This document shows, in pieces, positions 6,712 to 15,244 of a stretch of 17,664 nucleotides of DNA (positions are counted from its first letter, which is position 1; each line of letters begins with the position of its first letter). The translations under genes and the position numbers were made by a program. Source of the DNA: an uncultured Clostridia bacterium (GTDB lineage Bacteria > Bacillota > Clostridia > Peptostreptococcales > Anaerovoracaceae). The notes under the pieces are model-generated. The model was not told the DNA's origin, searched no databases, and saw only the letters and a list, made by a program, of their open reading frames with translations. The DNA is taken from contig CAKQNZ010000027.1 of the NCBI GenBank assembly GCA_934255435.1, forward strand, positions 1-17,664. Direction: 5' to 3'.

Positions 6712-7836
6712 ATGAGACGAACGGCAGAAAACAGGAACGGATACAGCATGAAACGTGTCCTGCCAGTGATACTGGCAGTGATGATGGCAGTATCCACATG
6801 CATAGTGATGGCAGGCTGCGACAGCGGACAGGGTGCGGACAGCACAGCGACGAAGACAGTGACAGACTGCAGCGGCAGGAAGGCGGAGGTCCCGGAGGAT
6901 CCCCAGCGTGTGGCGTGCCTTTACGCTACAGCGGCGCATATGATGGCGATGCTGGACGAGCAGGACAAGATCGTGGGCTGCCCCAACGGAGTCAAGTCGG
7001 ACGTGCTGATGCAGATGAAGTATCCTGAGATAACAGATACTGCAACGCCGCATCAGGAAGGCAGCATCAATACAGAGGAACTTCTGAGGACGAAGACAGA
7101 TCTGGCGCTGATAAGCTACTCCCTTTCCCAGAGTCCGGGAGAGCTGGAAAAGCTTGAAGAAGCCGGCATACCGTATGCAGTCATAGATTACACGAACATG
7201 GATGAGCTGAAAAATGCTGTGGAGGTGGCAGGAGATATCTTCGGCAAAGAAGAGCAGGCCCAAAGATACAACGAGTTTTTCGACGACACCCTTGAAATGG
7301 TGGATGAGAAGCTGGCAGATGTGAGCAAAGACGACGAGCCGTCGGTCTATCATTCAGTCAACGAAGCCACAAGAACCGACCCGGAGGATTCCATCTGCGG
7401 AGAGATAATGAACAGGGCGAAGGTCCGTGACATATCAGTGGATAAAGGCACAGTGGCAGACGGCAAGAACGCCTACGTCACCCTTGAGGAGATATACAAC
7501 TGGGATCCGGACGCCATGATAAACAACGAATCCTCTGTGACGGAATACATACGCAGTGATACCAAGTGGAAAGGCCTTTCGGCGGTGAAAAACAAAAAAG
7601 TCTACACCCTGCCGGTGGGGGCTACGAGATGGTGTCATCCCGGCAGCATGGAGGCTCACATGGGAGTGCTGGCGGTGGCGTATACCTTCTACCCTGAGAA
7701 GTTCAGCGGTTTCGACATGGAGAAATACGTCAGCGACTACTATAAAGAATATTTCGGGCTGGACCTGGATAAAAAGACAGTGAAAAAGATATTATCAGGT
7801 GAAGGAATGAGAGTATCAAATTCACCTGTGAAATAG
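6712..7836 (+). CDS. FecB/BtuF-fold substrate-binding lipoprotein (probable MolA-like)
   Basis: A 374-aa extracellular binding lipoprotein for the importer. It has a membrane-spanning leader and a lipobox VMAGC with the lipidated Cys at residue 36. The mature protein starts with an Asp/Ser/Thr-rich linker. The two-lobed class III fold is visible as VPEDPQRVACLYATAAHMMA in lobe one, a linking helix near ELKNAVEVAGDIFGKEEQAQ, and a second-lobe GATRWCHPGSMEAHMGVL followed by FYPEKFSGFD. The start at 6712 is set by GGAGG four bases upstream; the internal Met at residue 13 has no ribosome site. A 48-bp GC-rich gap separates it from the ATPase gene without a clear terminator. The residues RWCHPGS may lie in the ligand pocket. 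Molybdate or tungstate is inferred from the riboswitch. Confidence 0.88.
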   Translation: MRRTAENRNGYSMKRVLPVILAVMMAVSTCIVMAGCDSGQGADSTATKTVTDCSGRKAEVPEDPQRVACLYATAAHMMAMLDEQDKIVGCPNGVKSDVLMQMKYPEITDTATPHQEGSINTEELLRTKTDLALISYSLSQSPGELEKLEEAGIPYAVIDYTNMDELKNAVEVAGDIFGKEEQAQRYNEFFDDTLEMVDEKLADVSKDDEPSVYHSVNEATRTDPEDSICGEIMNRAKVRDISVDKGTVADGKNAYVTLEEIYNWDPDAMINNESSVTEYIRSDTKWKGLSAVKNKKVYTLPVGATRWCHPGSMEAHMGVLAVAYTFYPEKFSGFDMEKYVSDYYKEYFGLDLDKKTVKKILSGEGMRVSNSPVK

Positions 7837-7862
7837 GGACGGCTTCAGGAGGAAGGGCAGCG

Positions 7863-8870
7863 ATGGAAAAAGATAAACTTATGGAAAACAACAGAGAAAC
7901 ACATACAAATGCAGCATCCGAGATGCAGAAGGCGTCTCAGATGATAATAAACGAGATGAAAAAAGTCATCGTCGGCAAGGACGACATACTGAAAAAAGTC
8001 CTGATGACCATACTGGCAGGAGGTCACATACTGCTGGAGGATGTGCCGGGAGTTGGAAAGACAACGCTGGCGCTGGGCCTTTCCAGGGTGCTGAACCTGG
8101 ACTACAGACGTATGCAGTTCACGCCGGACACTATGGCCAGCGACATCACAGGCTTCAGCGTCTACAACAGGGAGACAGGCGGTCTGGAATACAAGCCGGG
8201 AGCAGCGCTGTGCAATCTTTTCCTGGCTGACGAGATAAACAGGACTTCCGCCAAGACACAGGCGGCGCTGCTGGAAGTAATGGAAGAGGGCGGCGTCACC
8301 GTGGACGGGATCACTCACAGGACGCCGGATCCGTTCATATGTATAGCGACGCAGAACCCGCTGAGCAGCGCAGGCACGCAGAAACTGCCGGATTCGCAGC
8401 TGGACAGGTTCATGGTGAGACTTTCCATGGGATATCCTGATCTTGAGAGCCAGGTGGACATCATCAGGCAGAGGCAGGGCAGGAACCCTGTGGATACTGT
8501 GAGACCGCTGGCGGGAGCATCACACATCAGGACAATGAAACAGGTGGCTGAGCATGTGAAGATAAAGGACGAAGTTATCATGTATGCGGCAAAGCTCTGT
8601 GAAGCTACGAGATCTGCTGAGGCGGTGGAGCAGGGGGCAAGTCCCCGTGCGGTGTTGGCGCTGGTGCAGATGGCAAAGGCTTCGGCACTGATGGACGGCA
8701 GGGATTATGTGATACCTCAGGATATCAGCAGCGTGTTCATCGATGTGTGCGCCCACAGGCTGGTGCTCACCGCCAGGGCAAGGATACGCAAGGAGACCGA
8801 GGCTGACGTGCTGAAAAAGATACTCAGCGATGTGAAACCTCCTGCTGTGGCAGAGGGGAAGGCGGAGTAG
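7863..8870 (+). CDS. MoxR-family AAA+ ATPase
   Basis: A 335-aa AAA+ ATPase of the MoxR family. Walker A is GVGKTT (residues 63-68), Walker B is LFLADE (119-124), sensor 1 is N165 in IATQNP, and the family motif LPDSQLDRF (about 175-183) is present. The C-terminal lid domain ends near residue 325. MoxR proteins act as chaperone-like ATPases on partner proteins. Here the genes for DUF58 and transglutaminase follow directly, the classic MoxR-DUF58-TGM arrangement associated with the cell envelope. AGGAGG at 7848-7853 precedes the ATG by 9 bases. Only 26 bp separate it from the binding-protein gene and no terminator is visible, so read-through from the riboswitch operon is likely. Confidence 0.93.
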   Translation: MEKDKLMENNRETHTNAASEMQKASQMIINEMKKVIVGKDDILKKVLMTILAGGHILLEDVPGVGKTTLALGLSRVLNLDYRRMQFTPDTMASDITGFSVYNRETGGLEYKPGAALCNLFLADEINRTSAKTQAALLEVMEEGGVTVDGITHRTPDPFICIATQNPLSSAGTQKLPDSQLDRFMVRLSMGYPDLESQVDIIRQRQGRNPVDTVRPLAGASHIRTMKQVAEHVKIKDEVIMYAAKLCEATRSAEAVEQGASPRAVLALVQMAKASALMDGRDYVIPQDISSVFIDVCAHRLVLTARARIRKETEADVLKKILSDVKPPAVAEGKAE

Positions 8871-8871
8871 G

Positions 8872-10017
8872 ATGGCAGGCAACCGTGTGTTCTACATACT
8901 GCTGCTTTTCGCTGCCGCAGGGATATATATATTCACGAATACTTATTATACGCTGCTGCTGCTGGCACTTACTGTTATACTGCCGCTGATATCTCTTGTG
9001 CTGATGCTGATTTCGGCAAAGGGAGTCAGCATATCGGCAGATATACCGGCTTCATGCGAGAAACAGAATGCAGTTTTCAGATACAGCATAAAAAACAGCA
9101 GCAGGCTGCCTGCTGCCATGATAACTTTCGAAGTAAAATTTGAGAACCAGCTGACAGGCGCTGTGCGCAGCAGGAAAGTATCTGCAGCGGCAGGAGGCAG
9201 GAAAAGCATAAGTGCAGATCTGAAACTCACCGGCGCCAGAGCAGGCCTGGTCATCGTGGAGACACGAAAGATACGGGTACATGATGCGCTGGGGCTATTC
9301 ACAGTTGGAAAAAAGGATCTGGCTCCTCAGGAATGTGCCGTATATCCGGAGTTCAGGGATGTGCTGGTCAGCATGGAGCGGCCTATAGAGACCATGGGGG
9401 ACAGCAGGCGCTATGCTCCGGAAAAGCCCGGAAGCGATGTCAGCGAGCTGTTTGCCGTCAGGGAATACGTTCCCGGAGACGAAGTCCGCAAGATACACTG
9501 GAAACTTTCATCCAAGCTGGACAGGACCATACTAAGGGAGTTCAGCCTGCCGCTGAATTTTTCGGTGATACTGATGCTGGATATGACAAGGGGCGACGAG
9601 GAGATAACAGACGCCCAGCTGGAACTGTTCTTCTCTCTTTCCAGAGGGATGTTAGAGCAGGGTATCGACCACAATATGGCGTGGTTCGATGCAGGAGAAG
9701 ACATGTTCCATATATGCGAGATAACAGGATTCGAGGAATTCGAACTTGCTGCAGCCGGGATGCTGCAGTGCTACGCCGGCGACAAGCCGGATGCGGCGCT
9801 GGGATACTACATGGAAAGTCAGTACAGGAATCCCAGGACTACGCTTGTCTATCTGACGAGCTGTCCCGACGAAGGGACCATCGCTGAGATCAGCGTATCT
9901 CAGCCTGTGAGGACGATACACGTCTGTCACAGCGCTGACGGGAAGGCTGAAGACAGCGGTATCATGCAGGTGACTGCAGAAGAGATACGAAACGGTATGC
10001 CGGAGATCATCGTGTGA
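8872..10017 (+). CDS. DUF58 membrane protein, MoxR partner
   Basis: A 381-aa protein with two N-terminal membrane segments (about residues 5-48) and a long domain outside or at the membrane. The DUF58 signature REYVPGDEVRKIHW lies at 197-210, followed by KLSSKLDRTILREF and a VWA-like strand VILMLDMTRGDEE. Its start is one base after the MoxR stop, so the two are translationally coupled. DUF58 proteins are thought to be MoxR targets or adaptors. The biochemical role is not established. Confidence 0.92.
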   Translation: MAGNRVFYILLLFAAAGIYIFTNTYYTLLLLALTVILPLISLVLMLISAKGVSISADIPASCEKQNAVFRYSIKNSSRLPAAMITFEVKFENQLTGAVRSRKVSAAAGGRKSISADLKLTGARAGLVIVETRKIRVHDALGLFTVGKKDLAPQECAVYPEFRDVLVSMERPIETMGDSRRYAPEKPGSDVSELFAVREYVPGDEVRKIHWKLSSKLDRTILREFSLPLNFSVILMLDMTRGDEEITDAQLELFFSLSRGMLEQGIDHNMAWFDAGEDMFHICEITGFEEFELAAAGMLQCYAGDKPDAALGYYMESQYRNPRTTLVYLTSCPDEGTIAEISVSQPVRTIHVCHSADGKAEDSGIMQVTAEEIRNGMPEIIV

Positions 10018-10063
10018 CGACGGCAGACCCGGTATCATTGATTATATATGAACAGGAAAAAAT

Positions 10064-12463
10064 ATGGATCTTATCGGGAAAAGAAAAATCAATACATCTA
10101 TGGATCTGAAACAGGTGACAGACGATACGCCGGAGAAAACAGGACGCAGGATAGCTTTCGAGCTTGTCCTGATACTTTCTCTGTCGGTGGGATGCTGGTC
10201 CACCTTCTTTTCCATGTTTCCGGATCCTGTGGGCCGGGGGCTTACTCTTGCCCTTGTAACAGGTCTTCCGGTGATCCTTTACATATGCTGCCGGAGCAGG
10301 TTCCTCAGCAGGTTCCTGGCGTTTTACGTGTTCGCATTCACGGCAGTTTTCTTTATGATATTCTACGACAAGGTATGGAACGGCATGCTGGTGATGGTGA
10401 ACATCATCATCGAGGTGCTTAACGATCAGATGGCAGCGGGGCTGGTGCCTTTTGACATGACAGGCGATCCGGACGGATGGAGCAGTGATGTCTTCATGGC
10501 GATGATACCGGTGATGCTGCTGGTTTCCATGGCTGTCGTTTACAGTGTATTCCACAAAGAGCCACTGGCAGGTTTTGCAATGACACTCATTCCGGTGCTT
10601 ACCGGTTTCCTCCTTTGTGTGCAGCCTGCCGTATGGCTGGTTGTTTTACTGCTGCTGAGCTGGACGGTGCTGTTCGTCCTCTCGGCAGTGGATAAACCCG
10701 TGAGCAGGAAAAAGAACAGACCTCTGTATATACAGAGCAGCAGGCGTTCAGGTCTGCCTTATCTTTTCGCAGGGATCATCATGGCATTGCTGCTGAGCTA
10801 CGTTCTTATCTTCTCGGACAGTGACTACAGACCGCCGGAGAGCATCGATGCGGCAAAGGACAGGATCGTGGCGCTGGAGGAGCATCTGCGGTATGACAAG
10901 CTGAGAGGTGACGAGACGGATCATCTTTCGAGAGGTGATCTTACGGACACCCATCCGCTGGCATATACCGAAGCACCGGTGCTGAGCCTGAAAATGGACA
11001 TGCCCACATCCATGTATCTGAGAGGTTTCGCAGGAGGTTCTTTCCACGACGGCAAATGGAGCGAGGAAGAAGAGGGCGCATATTCCGGCGAATATACAGG
11101 CATGACGGAGTGGCTGGCGCAGCAGGGCTTCTGGCCCTGGATGCAGCAGGACAGGCTCTACCGTATGTCGAAGGACTACGATTATGTAAAGGTCCAGGTG
11201 GAGAATGTCAACGGCAGCAGCAGATATATATATCTGCCATATGAGGCTGCCATGACAGGAGACACGCTGGCTTCGAATGTGAAATATATCAGGGACTACG
11301 GAGCCTATGCAAAGGGACTCACGGGACAGAGAAACTATACTTTCAGGACTTTCCTCATCAGGAAAGGTCTGGAGGATTACAGTGAGAGCGGTATATCAGA
11401 CTGGCTTACAGAGCTGAAACAGAGCAGCGAGTGGGACGACTATGCACAGAGCGAAGCCGTGTACCGCAGGTTTGTCTATGATACTTATCTTTTCATGGAC
11501 GACGATGACATGAAAGCCATAGAAAAGACCGGTTCAGAGCGCAGGCTGGGCAGGACAGTGAGTTTCGTACTCAGCGACATACGCAAGATGTTCGATGACG
11601 AGTATGAATATGATACGGAGTACAGCGGAGCGCCGAAAGGAAAGGACGAGCTTTCGTATTTCCTTGAGGAAAGCCACACAGGAAATGATATGCACTTTGC
11701 CACGGCAGCGGCACTGATGTTCAGAGCTGCAGGCATACCGGCAAGATATGCGGAAGGCTACTATCTGTCGCCGGAATATGTCAAGCTGCTGACGGAGATG
11801 GATACCGTGCGTGTGGATGTGCCGGATTCCCTTTCCCACAGCTGGGTGGAAATCTACATAGATGAAATAGGCTGGTTCCCGGTGGAGGTGGTGCCGGGCT
11901 TCTACGATATGCAGAAGCAGATGACCACAGATACCGAGGAAAATGAGAAGATACAGGAAGACAAGACGAAAAACTACGAAGATGAGAAGCCTGAAGACAG
12001 TGATGACGACAACAAAAAGACCAATGAAAAGAAAAAACTGGATCCGAAGATCTTTATACCGGCAGGGATACTGCTGCTGATAATACTTTACGAGCTCATC
12101 GGAAGACGGTACGCAGCCCGCAGGGAAAAGAAACTGAAGGAAGGCAGAGATACAGGAGCCGTATATGCACGCTACAGATACTTCGAAAAGATAATGAAGG
12201 CTGCCGGTCATCCTGTGGCTTCAGATCCATATGACAATGCAGCGGATATCGACGATGCTGCAGGCGAGGCCATGACGGCATCCGGCATGGGATACATGCA
12301 GATGCTGAGACTTGTGAATGCAGTGCGGTTCGGCGATGCTGAGATGACTGCAGAGGAGCATGAAAAAATGGCAGACTGCATATTCGCTGCAGCCCGCCAT
12401 GTATACAGCAGTTCAGGCAGGATGAAGAGATTCTTCCTGAAATTCATCGTCTTTTACGTCTGA
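10064..12463 (+). CDS. Membrane transglutaminase-like protein (TgpA type) with Asp in place of the catalytic Cys
   Basis: A 799-aa protein: several N-terminal membrane helices (to about residue 250), an extracellular region, a transglutaminase-like core, an acidic linker (about 625-660), another membrane helix (FIPAGILLLIILYELIG) and a cytoplasmic DUF4129-like tail. The core shows HFATAAALMFRAAGIPARYA followed by EGY, and SHSWVEIYIDEIGWFPVEV. His592 (HSW) and acidic E608 are in place. The expected Cys of the G-x-C-x-H-F-A motif is Asp542 (GAT at 11687-11689, reading GNDMHFAT), with no other Cys nearby. The enzyme should therefore lack normal Cys-protease or transglutaminase chemistry and may bind peptides or act structurally. 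The start has only a weak AGGA site. It is last in the MoxR-DUF58-TGM cluster, and its 3' end overlaps a convergent gene by 20 bp. Confidence 0.9.
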   Translation: MDLIGKRKINTSMDLKQVTDDTPEKTGRRIAFELVLILSLSVGCWSTFFSMFPDPVGRGLTLALVTGLPVILYICCRSRFLSRFLAFYVFAFTAVFFMIFYDKVWNGMLVMVNIIIEVLNDQMAAGLVPFDMTGDPDGWSSDVFMAMIPVMLLVSMAVVYSVFHKEPLAGFAMTLIPVLTGFLLCVQPAVWLVVLLLLSWTVLFVLSAVDKPVSRKKNRPLYIQSSRRSGLPYLFAGIIMALLLSYVLIFSDSDYRPPESIDAAKDRIVALEEHLRYDKLRGDETDHLSRGDLTDTHPLAYTEAPVLSLKMDMPTSMYLRGFAGGSFHDGKWSEEEEGAYSGEYTGMTEWLAQQGFWPWMQQDRLYRMSKDYDYVKVQVENVNGSSRYIYLPYEAAMTGDTLASNVKYIRDYGAYAKGLTGQRNYTFRTFLIRKGLEDYSESGISDWLTELKQSSEWDDYAQSEAVYRRFVYDTYLFMDDDDMKAIEKTGSERRLGRTVSFVLSDIRKMFDDEYEYDTEYSGAPKGKDELSYFLEESHTGNDMHFATAAALMFRAAGIPARYAEGYYLSPEYVKLLTEMDTVRVDVPDSLSHSWVEIYIDEIGWFPVEVVPGFYDMQKQMTTDTEENEKIQEDKTKNYEDEKPEDSDDDNKKTNEKKKLDPKIFIPAGILLLIILYELIGRRYAARREKKLKEGRDTGAVYARYRYFEKIMKAAGHPVASDPYDNAADIDDAAGEAMTASGMGYMQMLRLVNAVRFGDAEMTAEEHEKMADCIFAAARHVYSSSGRMKRFFLKFIVFYV

Positions 12464-13214
12464 GCAGGATGAATACTGCGGTGAATACTATGATGAGCAG
12501 GACGACTGCTGCTGCGGCTATACGTGCGATGGAAGCTGTATCCATGCCCTTGTCTTCTGACGGATCGTCCAGATCAGACACGTTGACAGGGACTGAATCG
12601 GCAGTCTCGCCGTAAGCCGTTTCATAGGTCACGGTGTTGAAATCGCCAAGCTTTTTCAGGATGGCGTTTTCTTCCGAAGTGGCTTTCGTGCCTGTGGTGA
12701 AAGTGATGGTGTGGGCGTTGTCTATCACCATGCCGTTCTTGGCAGTGATCTTGTTGTCCACGCTGATGCGGTAGCTGGTTTCGGGAGCAAGTTTCTCCTT
12801 GGGCGTGATGAAGACCTGCTTCTTGTAATCCTGCTGCAGCTGAGTGTCGGGGAAGGTGAGCTTTATAGGCACAGCTTCACCGCCTTCTTCGGTGAGATGG
12901 AAACATTTCTTGTTGTTGGCGAGGACTGTGATATTGGATACGTTCTTGTTGAAATCAAGCTGTATCACAGGATCCAGCGGTACGCCGGTATCGCCGTCTT
13001 TCACAGACGAGCTGACAAGAGTGAGCGGTATATTGCGGTTTTTTCCATTGCCGCTGCCATCGCCATTGCCTCCACCTGTACCGTCGCCGTCTTCAGCGAA
13101 TGCAAGGCCTGCGGATGCGGTGAAAAACAAAAGGCAAATCGTCAGTATGATGACGGCTGTTCTTGAAACCGGGCTGTTCTGGTGCTTTGAAAGGCACCGG
13201 TGAGCATAAAACAT
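12444..13214 (-). CDS. Membrane-anchored Ig-like (Big_5) surface protein
   Basis: A 256-aa secreted protein. An extended N-region precedes a hydrophobic signal sequence with likely cleavage after LAFA (residue 40). A Gly/Asp/Asn-rich linker (about 41-60) follows. Next comes one SbsA/Big_5 Ig-like domain (about 62-165): SSSVKDGDTGVPLDPVIQLD, then YRISVDNKITAKNGM and TITFTTGTK. A spacer and a C-terminal membrane helix (about 226-249) lead to a basic RRKRR stop-transfer tail; there is no LPxTG. AAGGAG precedes the ATG. The gene lies opposite the transglutaminase operon and overlaps its last 20 bp. It is divergent from the next surface-protein gene. Function is unknown; display or envelope scaffolding is the most that can be said. 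Confidence 0.85.
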   Translation of the reverse strand: MFYAHRCLSKHQNSPVSRTAVIILTICLLFFTASAGLAFAEDGDGTGGGNGDGSGNGKNRNIPLTLVSSSVKDGDTGVPLDPVIQLDFNKNVSNITVLANNKKCFHLTEEGGEAVPIKLTFPDTQLQQDYKKQVFITPKEKLAPETSYRISVDNKITAKNGMVIDNAHTITFTTGTKATSEENAILKKLGDFNTVTYETAYGETADSVPVNVSDLDDPSEDKGMDTASIARIAAAAVVLLIIVFTAVFILLRRKRR

Positions 13215-13228
13215 GATATATATCTCCT

Positions 13229-13273
13229 TTGCTTCGATATAACAATGATACGATAAATCGATAAATCAGGCAA
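13229..13273. promoter_or_regulatory. Possible divergent promoter region between the two surface-protein genes
   Basis: On the minus strand TTGCCT (13273-13268) and TATCAT (13250-13245) are spaced by 17 bases, a fair promoter for the Ig-like gene. On the plus strand TTGCTT (13229-13234) and GATAAA (13252-13257), also spaced by 17, would serve the 13301 gene but are weaker. The overlap contains a tandem CGATAAAT repeat (13251-13266). The gap is only 86 bp, so both genes must be driven from here or by read-through. Confidence 0.33.
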
Positions 13274-13300
13274 GGGCAAAACTGAGATGAGGAAACGATT

Positions 13301-15244
13301 ATGAAACGCACAGGATGTACAGTAAGAAGGATACTGACAGCACTGCTGATGACGGCAGTGATATTTTCCGGCACCGTGCAGTGTTTTGCAGACGTATGGG
13401 AGTTCGGAACCAGCGGTAAGGGCAGGAACCCGTTTACCCCAAGAGGATATCTTGTGGATACCGACAACGGCCAGCACTGGCTCAGCAATATGTACAACAA
13501 CAGCGGATCCGTCATAAGATACAGCGGAGTACGCAATGGTGTGGATTATCTGGAAGCGAAGAAAAGCGACGGTTCGAATTATACGTTCTACGCAATGACT
13601 GACCGCAACCCCTACACCAGCAAGAAAGACTGGATCGCATATGGCAAAAAGTACATGTTCGCATACAAGGATGGTGTGCGTATCAGCAACTTTACCGATT
13701 ACATACAGACTCCTGCAAGACGGGGAGACAAGGTGGATCCTTCCGGCAACGGTACATGCTGGGTGTTTCCGATAGAGGGCTTCGAGCTGGAACCCGGCAG
13801 CCTGTACGAGTTCGGTTTCCTGCGGGGAATGCAGGCCAACAACGGCATAACGCTGGTGCTGGCAAAAAACGATAAAGGTGATTACACCGGGTACATACAG
13901 CAGACAAGCAGCGGTCTGACCTCGGAAGAAAAGGCCCGCTACAACAGCGAGAAGGACAAGGAGTTCGAGTTTATTTCCAGCTGGAAGAAAAAAGACAACG
14001 ATGGCGGTTTTACTGTGAATACGGTGCCGATGCGGTTTTCCGTACAGACATATGCGGATATAAGCAAGTGGAAGGACGCCTCGAAAAACGCCCATGAATT
14101 CCTGGATTCAGTAACTGACAAGGATTTCAGGGAGGGGAAGTACAAGCGCCAGAACATAAAGAATCTCACGGCACTCCTTGAGGAGTATGACAGGACGGCT
14201 AAGAAGGAAGTGCGCAAGATGCTCCAGAGTGCAGCGGACAGAAAGATGAAGTCTATGATAGGCGAGCTCAACGCCATGCTGAAAAAAGCGAAGAGCGACA
14301 AACCTCAGCCGGCGGATATGGACAAACTTGAGAAGACTCTCGATGAAGCAAAAAAGCTCTACGAAAAAACCAGTGTCAACGTTGGAAACGATGTGGGACA
14401 GTACGGCAGGATCGAGGTGGAAAACCTGGGCGAAGAAATAAAGAAAGCTGAGAAACTTGACAAATATAACACTCAGAACGAGATAAACTCTCAGGTAAGT
14501 GCTTTGGAGGATGCCATGACAGATGTCAGAGCTTCCAGGGTCATGAAGGATCAGATACCATTCTATGACAAGGTCACAGGTATATACGTTGTTGCGCCTG
14601 CAGACAGTCTGCCGGAAAACACGAAGATGATCGTCAGGGTCATGGGAAGAGAGACAGATGAATATGCAGCTGCGAGGAAACATCTCAGCAAGTCGGAGCA
14701 GAAGGCGGTGTACTACGCCATGGCTTTTTACGATGGCGATCAGAAGATCGATCCGGATGAATCTGTGCGTGTGGAGATGCCGGTGAGCGACGATATCAGG
14801 GAAAGCACCAGCAGGGTATACAGTGTGTCCTCCGGGGGCTCTCTGAAAAAGATAGAAACTGCCAGCGCCAACGGCACGAAGATATTCAAAACAGAAAAAC
14901 TGGGAGACTTCGTGATGGCAGGCAGCACGGCTTCAGAAGCCGACAAGCAGAAAACTCGCGGAGAGCGCATGAAGAAACTGATGGCTCAGAAAAACGACAG
15001 ACAGGCAGACAACAAGCAGAACAAGCTGATGAAGGATAAAAAGAAAAAAGAACAGTTCAAGGATCCTGTTGACAAGCTCCTGAAGCGCAGCGCTGTCAAC
15101 GCCACATTCAGCAATGATGTGAAACGTGAAAGCAGTCCTGCAGTGCTGATATTCGTGGCGGCAGCAATAGCGGCGATAGCGGTGATGCTGGGGATAAGAG
15201 GTTTGATCGACAGGAAACGGAATGGAGAAAGCGATGAAATATGA
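13301..15244 (+). CDS. Large membrane-anchored surface protein of unknown family
   Basis: A 647-aa secreted protein I do not recognise as a whole. The signal peptide ends at QCFA (residue 30). The N-terminal module (about 31-240) is rich in aromatic residues and may be a carbohydrate- or ligand-binding beta-domain, with WEFGTSGKGRNPFTPRGYL, DNGQHWLSNMY and FEFGFLRG-like text (YEFGFLRGMQ). A charged helical region follows (about 240-410), then a beta-domain with MIVRVMGRE and VRVEMPVSDDIRES ending in KLGDFVMAGS. Such modules occur in Firmicute surface proteins. A Lys/Gln-rich stretch precedes the C-terminal membrane helix (about 613-634) and a short charged tail; there is no sortase motif. The GATGAGG ribosome site precedes the ATG. 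Its 3' end overlaps the start of the flavoprotein gene. It is divergent from the Ig-like gene, and the shared tail-anchored topology suggests a common envelope role. Confidence 0.85.
   Translation: MKRTGCTVRRILTALLMTAVIFSGTVQCFADVWEFGTSGKGRNPFTPRGYLVDTDNGQHWLSNMYNNSGSVIRYSGVRNGVDYLEAKKSDGSNYTFYAMTDRNPYTSKKDWIAYGKKYMFAYKDGVRISNFTDYIQTPARRGDKVDPSGNGTCWVFPIEGFELEPGSLYEFGFLRGMQANNGITLVLAKNDKGDYTGYIQQTSSGLTSEEKARYNSEKDKEFEFISSWKKKDNDGGFTVNTVPMRFSVQTYADISKWKDASKNAHEFLDSVTDKDFREGKYKRQNIKNLTALLEEYDRTAKKEVRKMLQSAADRKMKSMIGELNAMLKKAKSDKPQPADMDKLEKTLDEAKKLYEKTSVNVGNDVGQYGRIEVENLGEEIKKAEKLDKYNTQNEINSQVSALEDAMTDVRASRVMKDQIPFYDKVTGIYVVAPADSLPENTKMIVRVMGRETDEYAAARKHLSKSEQKAVYYAMAFYDGDQKIDPDESVRVEMPVSDDIRESTSRVYSVSSGGSLKKIETASANGTKIFKTEKLGDFVMAGSTASEADKQKTRGERMKKLMAQKNDRQADNKQNKLMKDKKKKEQFKDPVDKLLKRSAVNATFSNDVKRESSPAVLIFVAAAIAAIAVMLGIRGLIDRKRNGESDEI

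Noticed and set aside
4815..7836. Iron-siderophore or heme importer
   Set aside because: The FecBCD family fits such substrates too, but no Fur-like box is seen and the leader is a Mo/W-cofactor-type riboswitch. It is kept only as a lower-ranked alternative.
13142..14095. 317-codon minus-strand frame over the surface-protein gene and part of the Ig-like gene
   Set aside because: It lies across two supported genes, one of them on the same strand in another frame, and shows no family motif. It is a codon-bias shadow.
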